In this document: piece after piece, positions 56,316 to 64,000 of the stretch
How the letters are laid out: each line of letters opens with the position of its first letter
How positions within the stretch are numbered: position 1 is the first letter of the stretch
Assembly: GCF_012927125.1 (NCBI RefSeq)
Contig: NZ_JABBFZ010000014.1
Location: 1-64,000 of the forward strand
DNA length: 64,000 nucleotides
From: Paraburkholderia antibiotica
Lineage (GTDB): Bacteria; Pseudomonadota; Gammaproteobacteria; Burkholderiales; Burkholderiaceae
Reading direction: 5' to 3'
Position numbers and translations under genes: made by a program
The notes under the pieces: model-generated
What the model was told of the DNA's origin: nothing
The model's input: only the letters and a program-made list of their open reading frames with translations
Databases searched by the model: none

Positions 56316-58706
56316 ATGAACGCACCCGATACCCCAAGCCTGATCGGCGCCGCCGTCGAACGCAAGGAAGACTATCGCTTCCTGACCGGCAAAGGCCAGT
56401 ACACCGACGACATCGTGCTGCCGCAGCAAACCTACGCGGTGTTCCTGCGCTCGCCGCACGCGCACGCGAAGATCAGCCGCATCGACACGCGCGCGGCGAA
56501 GCAGTCGCCCGGCGTGGTCGCGATCTTCACCGGCGCGGACCTCGCGGCGGAGAACGTCGGCGGCCTGCCGTGCGGCTGGCTGATTCATAGCACCGACGGC
56601 AAGCCGATGAACGAGCCGCCGCATCCGGTGATCGCGCATACGAAAGCGCGCCACGTCGGCGACCAGGTCGCGCTGGTGATCGCCGAGTCGATCAAGGCCG
56701 CGAAAGATGCCGCCGAATTGATCGACGTCGATTACGACGTGCTGCCCGCGGTGGTCGACACCGCGCATGCGGCCGATGCGGGCCAGCCGGCCGTGCACGA
56801 CGAAGTGCCCGACAACATCTGCTACAACTGGGGCCACGGCGACAAGGCCGCGACCGACGCCGCGTTCGCGAAAGCCGCGCACGTCACCACGCTCGACATC
56901 GTCAACAACCGCCTCGTGCCGAACGCGATCGAGCCGCGCGCGGTCAACGCGAGCTTCTCGGCGCAGGACGACAGCTACACGCTGTATGTGGCGAATCAGA
57001 ATCCGCACGTCGAGCGCCTGTTGATGGCCGCGTTCGTGCTGTCGCTGCCGGAATCGAAACTGCGCGTGATCGCGCCCGATGTCGGCGGCGGCTTCGGCTC
57101 GAAGATCTTCCTGTACGCGGAAGATGTCGCGCTCACGTGGGCGTCGAAGAAGATCGGCCGGCCGGTCAAATGGACCGCCGAGCGTTCGGAAGCGTTCGTC
57201 TCCGACGCGCACGGCCGCGACCATGTGACCAAAGCCGAACTCGCGATGGACGCCGACGGCAAGTTCCTCGCGATGCGCGTGCACACGATCGCGAACATGG
57301 GCGCGTATCTGTCGACGTTCGCCTCCAGCGTGCCGACCATCCTCTACGCGACGCTGCTCGCCGGCCAGTACGCGACGCCCGCGATCTACGCGGAAGTGAA
57401 GGCGGTCTTCACCAACACCGTCCCCGTCGATGCGTATCGCGGCGCGGGCCGTCCGGAAGCGACGTTCGTCGTCGAGCGTCTGGTCGAAGCGGCCGCGCGC
57501 GACATGAAGCTCGATCCGGCCGAAATCCGCCGCCGCAACTTCATCACGCAGTTCCCATACGCGACGCCGGTCGGCCTCACCTACGACACCGGCAACTACG
57601 ACGCGCTCCTCACGCGCGCGCTCGAACTCGCGGACGTCGAGGGCTTCGCCGCGCGTCGGCAGGAATCCGAACGAAACGGCAAGCGGCGCGGCCTCGGCTA
57701 CTCGTGCTACATCGAAGCGTGCGGGCTTGCGCCGTCGAACATCGCGGGCGCGCTCGGCGCGCGGGCCGGCCTCTTCGAAGTCGGCCAGATCCGCGTGCAT
57801 CCGACCGGCTCGGTGACGGTCTTCACCGGCTCGCACAGTCACGGTCAGGGACACGAAACGACCTTCGCGCAGGTGGTCGCGGACCGCCTCGGCATCCCGC
57901 TCGACAGCGTCGAGATCGTACACGGCGACACCGGCCGCATCGCGTTCGGCATGGGCACCTACGGTTCGCGTTCGATCGCGGTGGGCGGCTCGGCGATCTC
58001 GAAGGCGCTCGACAAGATCGAGGCGAAGGCGAAGAAGATCGCCGCGCATCTGCTCGAAGCGTCGGCCGAAGACATCGAGTTCAGCAACGGCGTGTTCCGC
58101 GTCGCCGGCACCGACCGCACCAAGGCGTTCGCGGAGATTTCGCTCGCCGCCTACGTGCCGCACAACTATCCGCTCGACGTGCTCGAGCCGGGCCTCGAAG
58201 AAAGCGCGTTCTACGATCCGACCAACTTCACGTATCCGTCCGGCGCGTACCTCTGCGAGATCGAGGTCGATCCCGACACCGGCGTGTGCCGCATCCAGAA
58301 GTTCACCGCGGTCGACGATTTCGGCAATGTGATCAATCCGATGATCGTCGAAGGCCAGGTGCATGGCGGGCTCGCGCAGGGCATCGGCCAGGCGATGCTG
58401 GAGCGTTGCGTGTACGACAACGAGAGCGGCCAGTTGCTATCGGGTTCGTACATGGACTACGCGATGCCGCATGCGTCCGACCTGCCCGACTTCAACGTCG
58501 AAACCTCGAAGGGCACGCCGTGCACGCACAATCCGCTCGGCGTCAAAGGCTGCGGCGAGGCGGGCGCGATCGGCTCGCCGCCGGCGGTGATCAACGCGAT
58601 CATCGACGCACTCGCGCCGCTCGGCGTGACCGAGCTGCAGATGCCGGCGACGCCGCATCGCGTGTGGTCCGCGATTCAAGCGGGCAAACAGGCGGCGCAG
58701 CCCTGA
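56316..58706 (+). CDS. coxL: molybdenum hydroxylase large subunit (form II CoxL-type)
   Basis: 796 residues from the ATG at 56,316, with GAGGAG upstream; the open frame before it overlaps coxS and is excluded. Molybdopterin-cytosine-dinucleotide-binding motifs: [26 protein letters not shown] and the catalytic Glu in [15 protein letters not shown]. The active-site loop reads [12 protein letters not shown]. Form I CO dehydrogenase has AYRCSFR with the Cu-binding Cys, so this is the form II type. Whether form II enzymes oxidise CO in nature is disputed; another aldehyde or heterocycle could be the substrate. Confidence 0.95.
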   Translation: MNAPDTPSLIGAAVERKEDYRFLTGKGQYTDDIVLPQQTYAVFLRSPHAHAKISRIDTRAAKQSPGVVAIFTGADLAAENVGGLPCGWLIHSTDGKPMNEPPHPVIAHTKARHVGDQVALVIAESIKAAKDAAELIDVDYDVLPAVVDTAHAADAGQPAVHDEVPDNICYNWGHGDKAATDAAFAKAAHVTTLDIVNNRLVPNAIEPRAVNASFSAQDDSYTLYVANQNPHVERLLMAAFVLSLPESKLRVIAPDVGGGFGSKIFLYAEDVALTWASKKIGRPVKWTAERSEAFVSDAHGRDHVTKAELAMDADGKFLAMRVHTIANMGAYLSTFASSVPTILYATLLAGQYATPAIYAEVKAVFTNTVPVDAYRGAGRPEATFVVERLVEAAARDMKLDPAEIRRRNFITQFPYATPVGLTYDTGNYDALLTRALELADVEGFAARRQESERNGKRRGLGYSCYIEACGLAPSNIAGALGARAGLFEVGQIRVHPTGSVTVFTGSHSHGQGHETTFAQVVADRLGIPLDSVEIVHGDTGRIAFGMGTYGSRSIAVGGSAISKALDKIEAKAKKIAAHLLEASAEDIEFSNGVFRVAGTDRTKAFAEISLAAYVPHNYPLDVLEPGLEESAFYDPTNFTYPSGAYLCEIEVDPDTGVCRIQKFTAVDDFGNVINPMIVEGQVHGGLAQGIGQAMLERCVYDNESGQLLSGSYMDYAMPHASDLPDFNVETSKGTPCTHNPLGVKGCGEAGAIGSPPAVINAIIDALAPLGVTELQMPATPHRVWSAIQAGKQAAQP

Positions 58707-58733
58707 CCAACGATCCTGAGCGGAGCATTCGAC

Positions 58734-59531
58734 ATGTATTCATTCGAGTATCAACGCGCGACGGATCCCAAAGCGGCCGCCGCAGCCCTCACCGCCGACA
58801 GCGACGCGAAATTTCTGGCCGGCGGCCAAAGCCTGCTGCCGACGATGCGCCTGCGCCTCGCGCAGCCGTCGCAACTGGTCGACGTCACGCGCATTCCCGC
58901 GCTGAAGTCGATCACCGTCGACGCGAACAAGGTGACGATCGGCGCGGCCGTCTGTCACGCGGACGTCGCCGATCACGCCGACGTGCGGCGCGTGCTGCCG
59001 GCGCTCGCGGATCTCGCCGGCCATATCGGCGATCGCCAGGTGCGCGCGCTCGGCACGATCGGCGGCTCGCTCGCGAACAACGACCCCGCCGCGTGCTATC
59101 CGGCCGCGGCGCTGGCGCTCGACGCGACGATCGTCACCGACCGGCGGCGCATCGCGTCGGGCGATTTCTTCGTCGGCATGTACGAGACCGCGCTGGCGCC
59201 CGACGAGCTGATTGTCGCGGTCGAGTTTCCGGTGCCGGAGCGGGCCGCGTACGAGAAATTCCGCAATCCGGCCTCGCACTTCGCGCTGGTCGGCGTGTTC
59301 GTCGCGAAGTTCGCGAGCGGTGTGCGCGTGGCGGTGACGGGCGCGGCGGCGTCGGTGTTTCGCGCGACGGAGCTCGAAAGCGCGCTATCGGCGAACTTCA
59401 CGCCGGACGCCGCACGCGCGGTCAGCGTCGCGCCCGACGCGCTGAACGACGACATGCACGCGAGCGCCGCGTACCGCGCGCATCTGATTCCGGTGATTGC
59501 CGCGCGCGCAGTTACGAAGGCGAATAGTTAG
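58734..59531 (+). CDS. coxM: molybdenum hydroxylase FAD subunit (CoxM-type)
   Basis: 265 residues. FAD-binding motifs of the family: AGGQSLLPTMRLRLAQP near residue 30 and LGTIGGSLANNDPAA near 100. It passes electrons from the Fe-S subunit to the quinone pool or another acceptor. The S-L-M order (not M-S-L) is typical of form II clusters. A gap of about 215 bases follows before coxD. Confidence 0.95.
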   Translation: MYSFEYQRATDPKAAAAALTADSDAKFLAGGQSLLPTMRLRLAQPSQLVDVTRIPALKSITVDANKVTIGAAVCHADVADHADVRRVLPALADLAGHIGDRQVRALGTIGGSLANNDPAACYPAAALALDATIVTDRRRIASGDFFVGMYETALAPDELIVAVEFPVPERAAYEKFRNPASHFALVGVFVAKFASGVRVAVTGAAASVFRATELESALSANFTPDAARAVSVAPDALNDDMHASAAYRAHLIPVIAARAVTKANS

Positions 59532-59745
59532 CAATCTTGACTAATCGGGCCGGCTTGCCGCGTGTCGATGTATCGCGTGGACAAGCCGGCTTCGCCCGCT
59601 TTGCGCATGCGCGCCGATGCGCGACGTCAGTACGCTTTTTCGTGCGGCGCTGTCGCCCGTAGCTCGCGTGGCACGATGCACGCGCCGCGCTTCGACATTC
59701 ATCCGCCACGTCAGCCCCAGCAGATCGCACAGATTCAGGACCACC

Positions 59746-60627
59746 ATGCAGCCGGCTTCAATCGACGACACCCTCGCCCAACTCGCCGCCCAACGCTACT
59801 TCGCGAGCCGCGAGCTGGCGACCGCGTTGTATCTGGCGCTGCGCATGGAGCGGCCGCTGTTCGTCGAAGGTGAGCCGGGCGTCGGCAAGACCGAACTCGC
59901 AAAAGCCGCCGCCGGCATGCTCGGCACCACGCTGCTGCGACTGCAATGCTACGAAGGCCTCGACACCGCGAGCGCGCTCTACGAATGGGACTACCCGCGC
60001 CAGATCATGGCGCTGCGCCTTGCCGAAGCAAGCGGCGAGCGTCCCGACAACGACACGCTGTATCGCGGTGAATTCCTGCTGAAGCGTCCGCTGCTGCAGG
60101 CGCTCATGCCCGACGAAAACCACCCCGGCGCGCGCCGCGTGCTGCTGATCGACGAGATCGATCGCGCCGACGAGCCGTTCGAGGCCTTCCTGCTCGAACT
60201 TCTGTCGGACTTCCAGGTATCGATTCCCGAATACGGCACCGTGCGCGCGACGCAGCCGCCGCTCGTCATCATGACGTCGAACCGCACGCGCGAAGTGCAC
60301 GACGCGTTGAAGCGCCGCTGTCTGTACCAATGGATCGGCTATCCGGATCGCGAGCGCGAACTCGAAATCGTCGCCGCGCGGGCGCCGCACACGTCGGCGC
60401 AATTGCAGCGGCGCGCGGTCGATTTCGTGCATCGGCTGCGCGGCATGGATCTGTTCAAGGCACCCGGCATCGCCGAGACGATCGACTGGTGCCGCGCGCT
60501 CGAAGCGCTATCGGCGACCGAACTCGATCCGCAATCGGTGCAGGACACGCTCGGCGTGCTACTCAAGTATCAGGACGATCTCGCGCGCGTCGACGCCGCG
60601 CAGATCGCTCAATGCCTGTCCACGTGA
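59746..60627 (+). CDS. coxD: MoxR-type AAA+ ATPase CoxD-like, enzyme maturation
   Basis: 293 residues from the ATG at 59,746 (MQPASIDDTL). Walker A EGEPGVGKTELAKA, Walker B VLLIDEIDRADEPFEAF, sensor-1 IMTSNRTREVHDAL and an arginine finger. In carboxydotrophs CoxD rebuilds the active site ([CuSMoO2] cluster) together with CoxE. Here, beside a form II enzyme, it probably acts on sulfuration or assembly of the Mo centre. The start codon overlaps nothing; 44 upstream in-frame codons have no signal. Confidence 0.93.
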   Translation: MQPASIDDTLAQLAAQRYFASRELATALYLALRMERPLFVEGEPGVGKTELAKAAAGMLGTTLLRLQCYEGLDTASALYEWDYPRQIMALRLAEASGERPDNDTLYRGEFLLKRPLLQALMPDENHPGARRVLLIDEIDRADEPFEAFLLELLSDFQVSIPEYGTVRATQPPLVIMTSNRTREVHDALKRRCLYQWIGYPDRERELEIVAARAPHTSAQLQRRAVDFVHRLRGMDLFKAPGIAETIDWCRALEALSATELDPQSVQDTLGVLLKYQDDLARVDAAQIAQCLST

Positions 60628-60638
60628 GGATCGTTTGG

Positions 60639-61904
60639 ATGACGAACGAATCTGGCACAGTCAACCCTCACTACGCGAACAAGGCGGACGCGCCGATGCT
60701 CGCGCGCAACGTCGTCCATTTCGTGCGCGTATTGCGCGGCGCGGGTTTGCCGATGTCGCCCGCGCAGGCGGTCGACGCCCTCGCCGCGCTGCAATGGATC
60801 GACCTCGGCCGCCGCGACGACGTGCGCGCCGCGCTCGCGGCGCTGCTCGTCACCGCTCCCGACGAACGCGAACTCTTCGACGCCGCGTTCGAGCTGTTCT
60901 GGCGCGATCCCGATTGGGAAGGCAAACTGCGCTCGCTCCTGCTGCCGAAAGTACGCGACGGCCTGCCGCCGCCTAAACGCAACAACCGTCTCGCCGACGC
61001 GCTCGCGGTGCGCATGCCGCCGTCGCCGCACGTCAACGCGCAGCAGGAAACCGAGCAGCACGAGTTGCACGCGCAGCTTACGTTCAGCGCGGAAGAGCGG
61101 CTCCGTCACCGCGATTTCGACACGCTCAGCGCCGACGAATGGCGCACGCTACGTCATCTGATTCGCGGCCAGCGTCTGCCGCTCGCAACCGAGCCGACAC
61201 GTCGTCTGAAAGCGGCCTCGCGTGGCACGCACGCGGATCTGCGCGCGAGCGCGCGCCACGCGGTGCGCGCGGGCGGCGACTGGACCGTGTGGAAATATCG
61301 CGCGGTGGCCGAGCGCAAGCCGCCGCTCGTGTTGCTGCTCGACATCTCCGGCTCGATGAGCCACTACTCGCGCGCGGTGCTGTATTTCTGCCACGCGCTG
61401 CTGCAATCGCGCGAACGTCTGCAGGTGTTCCTGTTCGGCACGCGGCTCACCAACGCCACGCGCGCGTTGCGCGAGCGCGACCCCGACGTGGCGATCGCCG
61501 CGCTCAGCGATCAGGTGCTCGACTGGTCGGGCGGCACGCGCATCGGCGCGGCGCTCGCCGAATTCAACCGACGCTGGGCACGTCGCGTGCTGAACGGTCG
61601 TGCCACCGTGCTGCTCGTCACCGACGGCCTCGATCACGAAGCGATCGATATGCTCGACACCGAAATGGCGCGCCTCGCACGCTTCGCGCATCGCATCGTA
61701 TGGCTCAATCCGCTGCTGCGTTTCAGCGGCTTCACTCCGAAAGCGCGCGGCGTGCAGGCGATCCTGCCGCATGTCGACGCGCATCGTCCGGTTCATAATC
61801 TAGACAGTCTCGCCGCGTTCGGCCGCGACCTCGCGCAACTCACGCGCGCGCCTCGCCACGCCGTCGCCGCGACGACACCCGCAGGAGCAACGCCATGGAA
61901 TTGA
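60639..61904 (+). CDS. coxE: VWA-domain protein CoxE-like
   Basis: 421 residues from the ATG at 60,639, with GAGGA nine bases before it; another in-frame ATG at 60,612 overlaps coxD. The C-terminal half is a von Willebrand A domain with the MIDAS motif LLLDISGSMSHYS and VLLVTDGLDHEA. The N-terminal part (about 1-190) is helical. MoxR ATPases and VWA proteins work in pairs as metal-insertion chaperones; the pairing with coxD is direct here. Overlaps coxG by 10 bases. Confidence 0.93.
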   Translation: MTNESGTVNPHYANKADAPMLARNVVHFVRVLRGAGLPMSPAQAVDALAALQWIDLGRRDDVRAALAALLVTAPDERELFDAAFELFWRDPDWEGKLRSLLLPKVRDGLPPPKRNNRLADALAVRMPPSPHVNAQQETEQHELHAQLTFSAEERLRHRDFDTLSADEWRTLRHLIRGQRLPLATEPTRRLKAASRGTHADLRASARHAVRAGGDWTVWKYRAVAERKPPLVLLLDISGSMSHYSRAVLYFCHALLQSRERLQVFLFGTRLTNATRALRERDPDVAIAALSDQVLDWSGGTRIGAALAEFNRRWARRVLNGRATVLLVTDGLDHEAIDMLDTEMARLARFAHRIVWLNPLLRFSGFTPKARGVQAILPHVDAHRPVHNLDSLAAFGRDLAQLTRAPRHAVAATTPAGATPWN

Positions 61905-62497
61905 CCGAGACTCACACGCTGCCGGTCGCGCAGCAGCAAACGTGGGACGCGTTGAACGACACCGCCGTTCTGCGCGCGTGCATCCCCGGCTGCGAAAGCA
62001 TCGATCCCGATGGCGAGAACGCGTACCTCGTCGCGCTGAGCGCGGCGGTCGGCCCGGTCAAGGCACGCTTCAAGGGACGCATGCAACTGACCGACATCGA
62101 CGCGCCGAACACCTACACGATCGTGTTCGAAGGCCAGGGCGGCGCCGCCGGTTTCGCGAAGGGCAATGCGCAAGTCACGCTCGAAGCCGACGGCGATGCC
62201 GCGACGAAGCTCAGCTACACGGCCAACGCGCAGGTCGGCGGCAAGCTCGCGCAGATCGGCTCGCGACTCGTCGACGGTGCGGCGCGCAAGATTGCCGGGG
62301 AATTTTTCAGGCGCTTCAGCGCCCAGCTCTCGGGCGACAATAGCGGCGAGGCAATAGATGGCGGTGCCGCGGCAGAGCAATCCGATGCTGCCGCGGCCGC
62401 CGCGCAAACAGAATCGAACGAGGCCGCGGACGGCGAGTCCGACGGCGACGCAAAGAAAGGGAAGAAATCATGGACAGCGTGGATCTCGAGGTCTTGA
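61895..62497 (+). CDS. coxG: CoxG-like SRPBCC-domain membrane-recruitment protein
   Basis: 200 residues. Residues 1-145 are an SRPBCC (START-like) domain typical of CoxG (TETHTLPVAQQQTWDALND; LRACIPGCESI). In Oligotropha CoxG recruits CO dehydrogenase to the membrane. The C-terminal 55 residues are Ala/Glu/Asp-rich, then basic (KKGKKSWTAW), perhaps a membrane contact. Overlaps coxE at its start and coxF at its end (28 bases), so translation is coupled. Confidence 0.92.
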   Translation: MELTETHTLPVAQQQTWDALNDTAVLRACIPGCESIDPDGENAYLVALSAAVGPVKARFKGRMQLTDIDAPNTYTIVFEGQGGAAGFAKGNAQVTLEADGDAATKLSYTANAQVGGKLAQIGSRLVDGAARKIAGEFFRRFSAQLSGDNSGEAIDGGAAAEQSDAAAAAAQTESNEAADGESDGDAKKGKKSWTAWISRS

Positions 62498-63492
62498 AAT
62501 CCAGCGCCCGCTGGCTCGAAGAAGGACATCGCGCGCTTCTCGTGACGGTCGTGAAGACGTGGGGTTCGTCGCCGCGTCCCGAAGGCGCGATGCTCGCGGT
62601 GCGCGACGACGGACTCGTGGTGGGCTCGGTATCGGGCGGTTGCATCGAGGACGATCTGATCGATCGTGTACGGCAACGGGGCATCGAGCAGACGCATCCG
62701 GAAGCGGTGAAGTACGGCATCACGGCCGAGGAGGCGCATCGCTTCGGACTGCCGTGCGGCGGCACGATCCAGCTGGTGCTCGAACCGTTGACGCTCGCCA
62801 GCGGCGTCGCCGAGCTGTGTCATGCGGTCGAGAACGGCCGGCTGGTCGCGCGCGCACTCGACATGACAACGGGCGCGGTGCGGCTCGACAACGCGCAGGC
62901 CACCGACGGCGTGCACTTCGACGGCGAACGTCTGCTGACGATCCACGGGCCGCGCTACCGGATGCTGGTGATCGGCGCGGGGCAGTTGTCACGCTACCTG
63001 TGCCATATCGCGGTGGGACTCGACTATCAGGTCACCGTCTGCGATCCGCGCGAAGAATACACCGAGGAATGGGACGTGCCCGGCACGAAGATCGTGCGCA
63101 CGATGCCCGACGACACGGTGATCGACATGAAGCTCGACGAGCGCTGCGCGGTGATCGCGCTCACGCACGATCCGAAGCTCGACGACCTCGCGCTGATGGA
63201 AGCGCTGAAAACGCCGGCGTTTTACGTCGGTGCGCTCGGCTCGCGCAGAAACAATCACGCGCGCCGCGAGCGGCTCAAGGAGTTCGATCTGAACGAGGCC
63301 GAGTTGGCGCGTTTGCATGGGCCGGTCGGTATTTATATCGGCAGTCGCACGCCGCCTGAGATCGCGGTGTCGATTCTCGCGGAGGTGACCGCGGCGAAGA
63401 ACGGCGTGTCGCTGCCGACGCTGCTGCAGGTCGAAGGTGCAAAGGCCGCGCGGGAAATTGCGGCGTCGGGCGGGGCTGCTTGCAGCGTGTAG
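62470..63492 (+). CDS. coxF: XdhC/CoxF-family molybdenum-cofactor maturation factor
   Basis: 340 residues. N-terminal XdhC/CoxI domain with TWGSSPRPEGAMLAV and VGSVSGGCIEDDL; C-terminal Rossmann domain (RMLVIGAGQLSRYLCHIAVG) with YVGALGSRRNNHARRERLKE and IGIYIGSRTPPEIA-like end pattern (VGIYIGSRTPPEIAVSILAE). XdhC binds and protects the Mo cofactor and promotes its sulfuration before insertion into the large subunit. Last gene of the operon; its start lies inside coxG. Confidence 0.92.
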   Translation: MDSVDLEVLKSSARWLEEGHRALLVTVVKTWGSSPRPEGAMLAVRDDGLVVGSVSGGCIEDDLIDRVRQRGIEQTHPEAVKYGITAEEAHRFGLPCGGTIQLVLEPLTLASGVAELCHAVENGRLVARALDMTTGAVRLDNAQATDGVHFDGERLLTIHGPRYRMLVIGAGQLSRYLCHIAVGLDYQVTVCDPREEYTEEWDVPGTKIVRTMPDDTVIDMKLDERCAVIALTHDPKLDDLALMEALKTPAFYVGALGSRRNNHARRERLKEFDLNEAELARLHGPVGIYIGSRTPPEIAVSILAEVTAAKNGVSLPTLLQVEGAKAAREIAASGGAACSV

Positions 63493-63912
63493 CGCTGCGC
63501 CCGGCTGCCGGTTTGCGGGTGTCGACCTCGCGGCTACGTTTGCTCGCGTGAACACAAGCGCCGCGCTGTCCGGCGGCGGACCCGCTTATTCGGCAGAAGC
63601 GGGAAAAAAGCGGGAAGCAGGAAGGAGTCGGATCGCCCGGCTTGCGGTCCGGGCGATCCGGTTGAGAGGCTGGCTGGCAGTCACAGAGGAGGAGAAATGT
63701 GACGGGAAGCTGGCGGCGCCCCTCAATTGAGAATCATTATCATTACATATTTGAGTGATTTGCTCAATGGCGGCTACACGGTACGCATGACGTGCACGAC
63801 GTGCATAGACCCACGTCAAGCGGAATGCGAGCAAGCCGCTTGACATCCATGCAGCGCGAACCGACGCTAGCTGGCGATCCCGTCAACGTCACCGTTCGGA
63901 TACCCCCCGTCA
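63493..63912. other. gap between the cox operon and the last gene, with Fur-box-like site
   Basis: About 420 bases. No convincing coding frame (a minus-strand frame at 63,586-63,846 has no recognisable feature). Holds the Fur-like site and an AT-rich promoter-like stretch at 63,727-63,760. Confidence 0.5.
63723..63748 (+). promoter_or_regulatory. Fur-box-like iron-regulatory site
   Basis: TCAATTGAGAATCATTATC matches the 19-base Fur consensus GATAATGATAATCATTATC at 14 positions, including ten in a row, and is followed by ATTACAT. It lies about 165-190 bases upstream of the ATG at 63,913, suggesting that the gene at the window end is iron-repressed. Confidence 0.75.
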
Positions 63913-64000
63913 TGCGCCTCTCCGTGCTCGTCCGCGTTGCTTCGCTCGGCTGGCTCGTCGGCTTTCACGCCGCGAGCGCGAGCGTGTCCGTCAAGCTGGA
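63913..64000 (+). CDS. N-terminus of an exported or membrane-anchored protein (partial)
   Basis: The ATG at 63,913 opens a frame reading MRLSVLVRVASLGWLVGFHA, then a few more residues to the window edge. A basic start and a hydrophobic segment fit a signal peptide or a signal anchor. A Fur-like site lies upstream. TonB-type energy transducers have a similar single N-terminal membrane helix with a Ser/His pair, so a TonB protein is a guess; a periplasmic siderophore-related protein is also possible. Too short to decide. Confidence 0.5.

Noticed and set aside
56259-58364. 701-codon minus-strand frame antisense to coxL
   Set aside because: Typical G+C-rich antisense artefact, Arg/His/Asp-rich; coxL on the plus strand is certain.

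Overview
The window looks like a chromosome segment from a beta-proteobacterium of the Burkholderia group, most likely Paraburkholderia. The signs are high G+C coding DNA, an H-NS protein of the short Burkholderia type, a conserved rsmI / yraN / diaA-like / dolP-like / cytochrome c block, and many GTG and TTG starts with good Shine-Dalgarno sequences. Species was judged from family resemblance only; no database was searched.

Bases 1 to about 15,000 are accessory DNA. At the left edge an IS3-family element has cut into an H-NS paralogue. Next to it is a 2,293-residue autotransporter (minus strand) with four nearly identical 402-bp tandem repeats. A low-G+C gap of about 1 kb leads to a Tn5/IS50-like transposon end and the start of a Tn5-type transposase, joined in frame to a lytic transglycosylase. 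Two small exported proteins, a second IS3 fragment and a small membrane protein follow. The region closes with a two-gene cassette (an unrecognised 215-residue protein and an XRE-ImmA/IrrE metallopeptidase), a tyrosine integrase and tRNA-Ala(CGC). An integrase beside the 3' end of a tRNA gene is the classic edge of a genomic island. Its far attachment site was not seen in the window.

Bases 15,100 to 31,900 are mostly housekeeping: cytochrome c, a BON-domain lipoprotein, a SIS-domain protein, YraN, RsmI, RlpA, a metallo-beta-lactamase-fold hydrolase coupled to a DEDD-type exonuclease, an Lrp regulator, a CDF metal transporter, H-NS, an FMN-binding protein, an MFS carrier, a Ser/Gly-repeat lipoprotein, a LivK-type binding protein and a nitronate monooxygenase. 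Bases 32,200 to 41,200 carry a dienelactone hydrolase, an amidase, an MHS-type transporter, a HiPIP, an FAD oxidoreductase, a AAA+ ATPase, an exported protein and an EEP-family hydrolase.

Bases 41,270 to 48,910 form a sugar locus. A mutarotase diverges from a LacI regulator followed by ytfQ-ytfR-ytfT-yjfF, which encode a galactofuranose-type ABC importer. Repeated AT-rich operator-like sites flank the regulator. After a beta-propeller protein, a ferredoxin reductase, a NarX/NarL-type two-component pair and an amino acid permease, bases 55,760 to 63,492 hold a compact cox operon (S-L-M-D-E-G-F). It encodes a molybdenum hydroxylase of the form II CO-dehydrogenase type plus its maturation proteins. 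The window ends just after a Fur-box-like site and the start of an exported or membrane-anchored protein.
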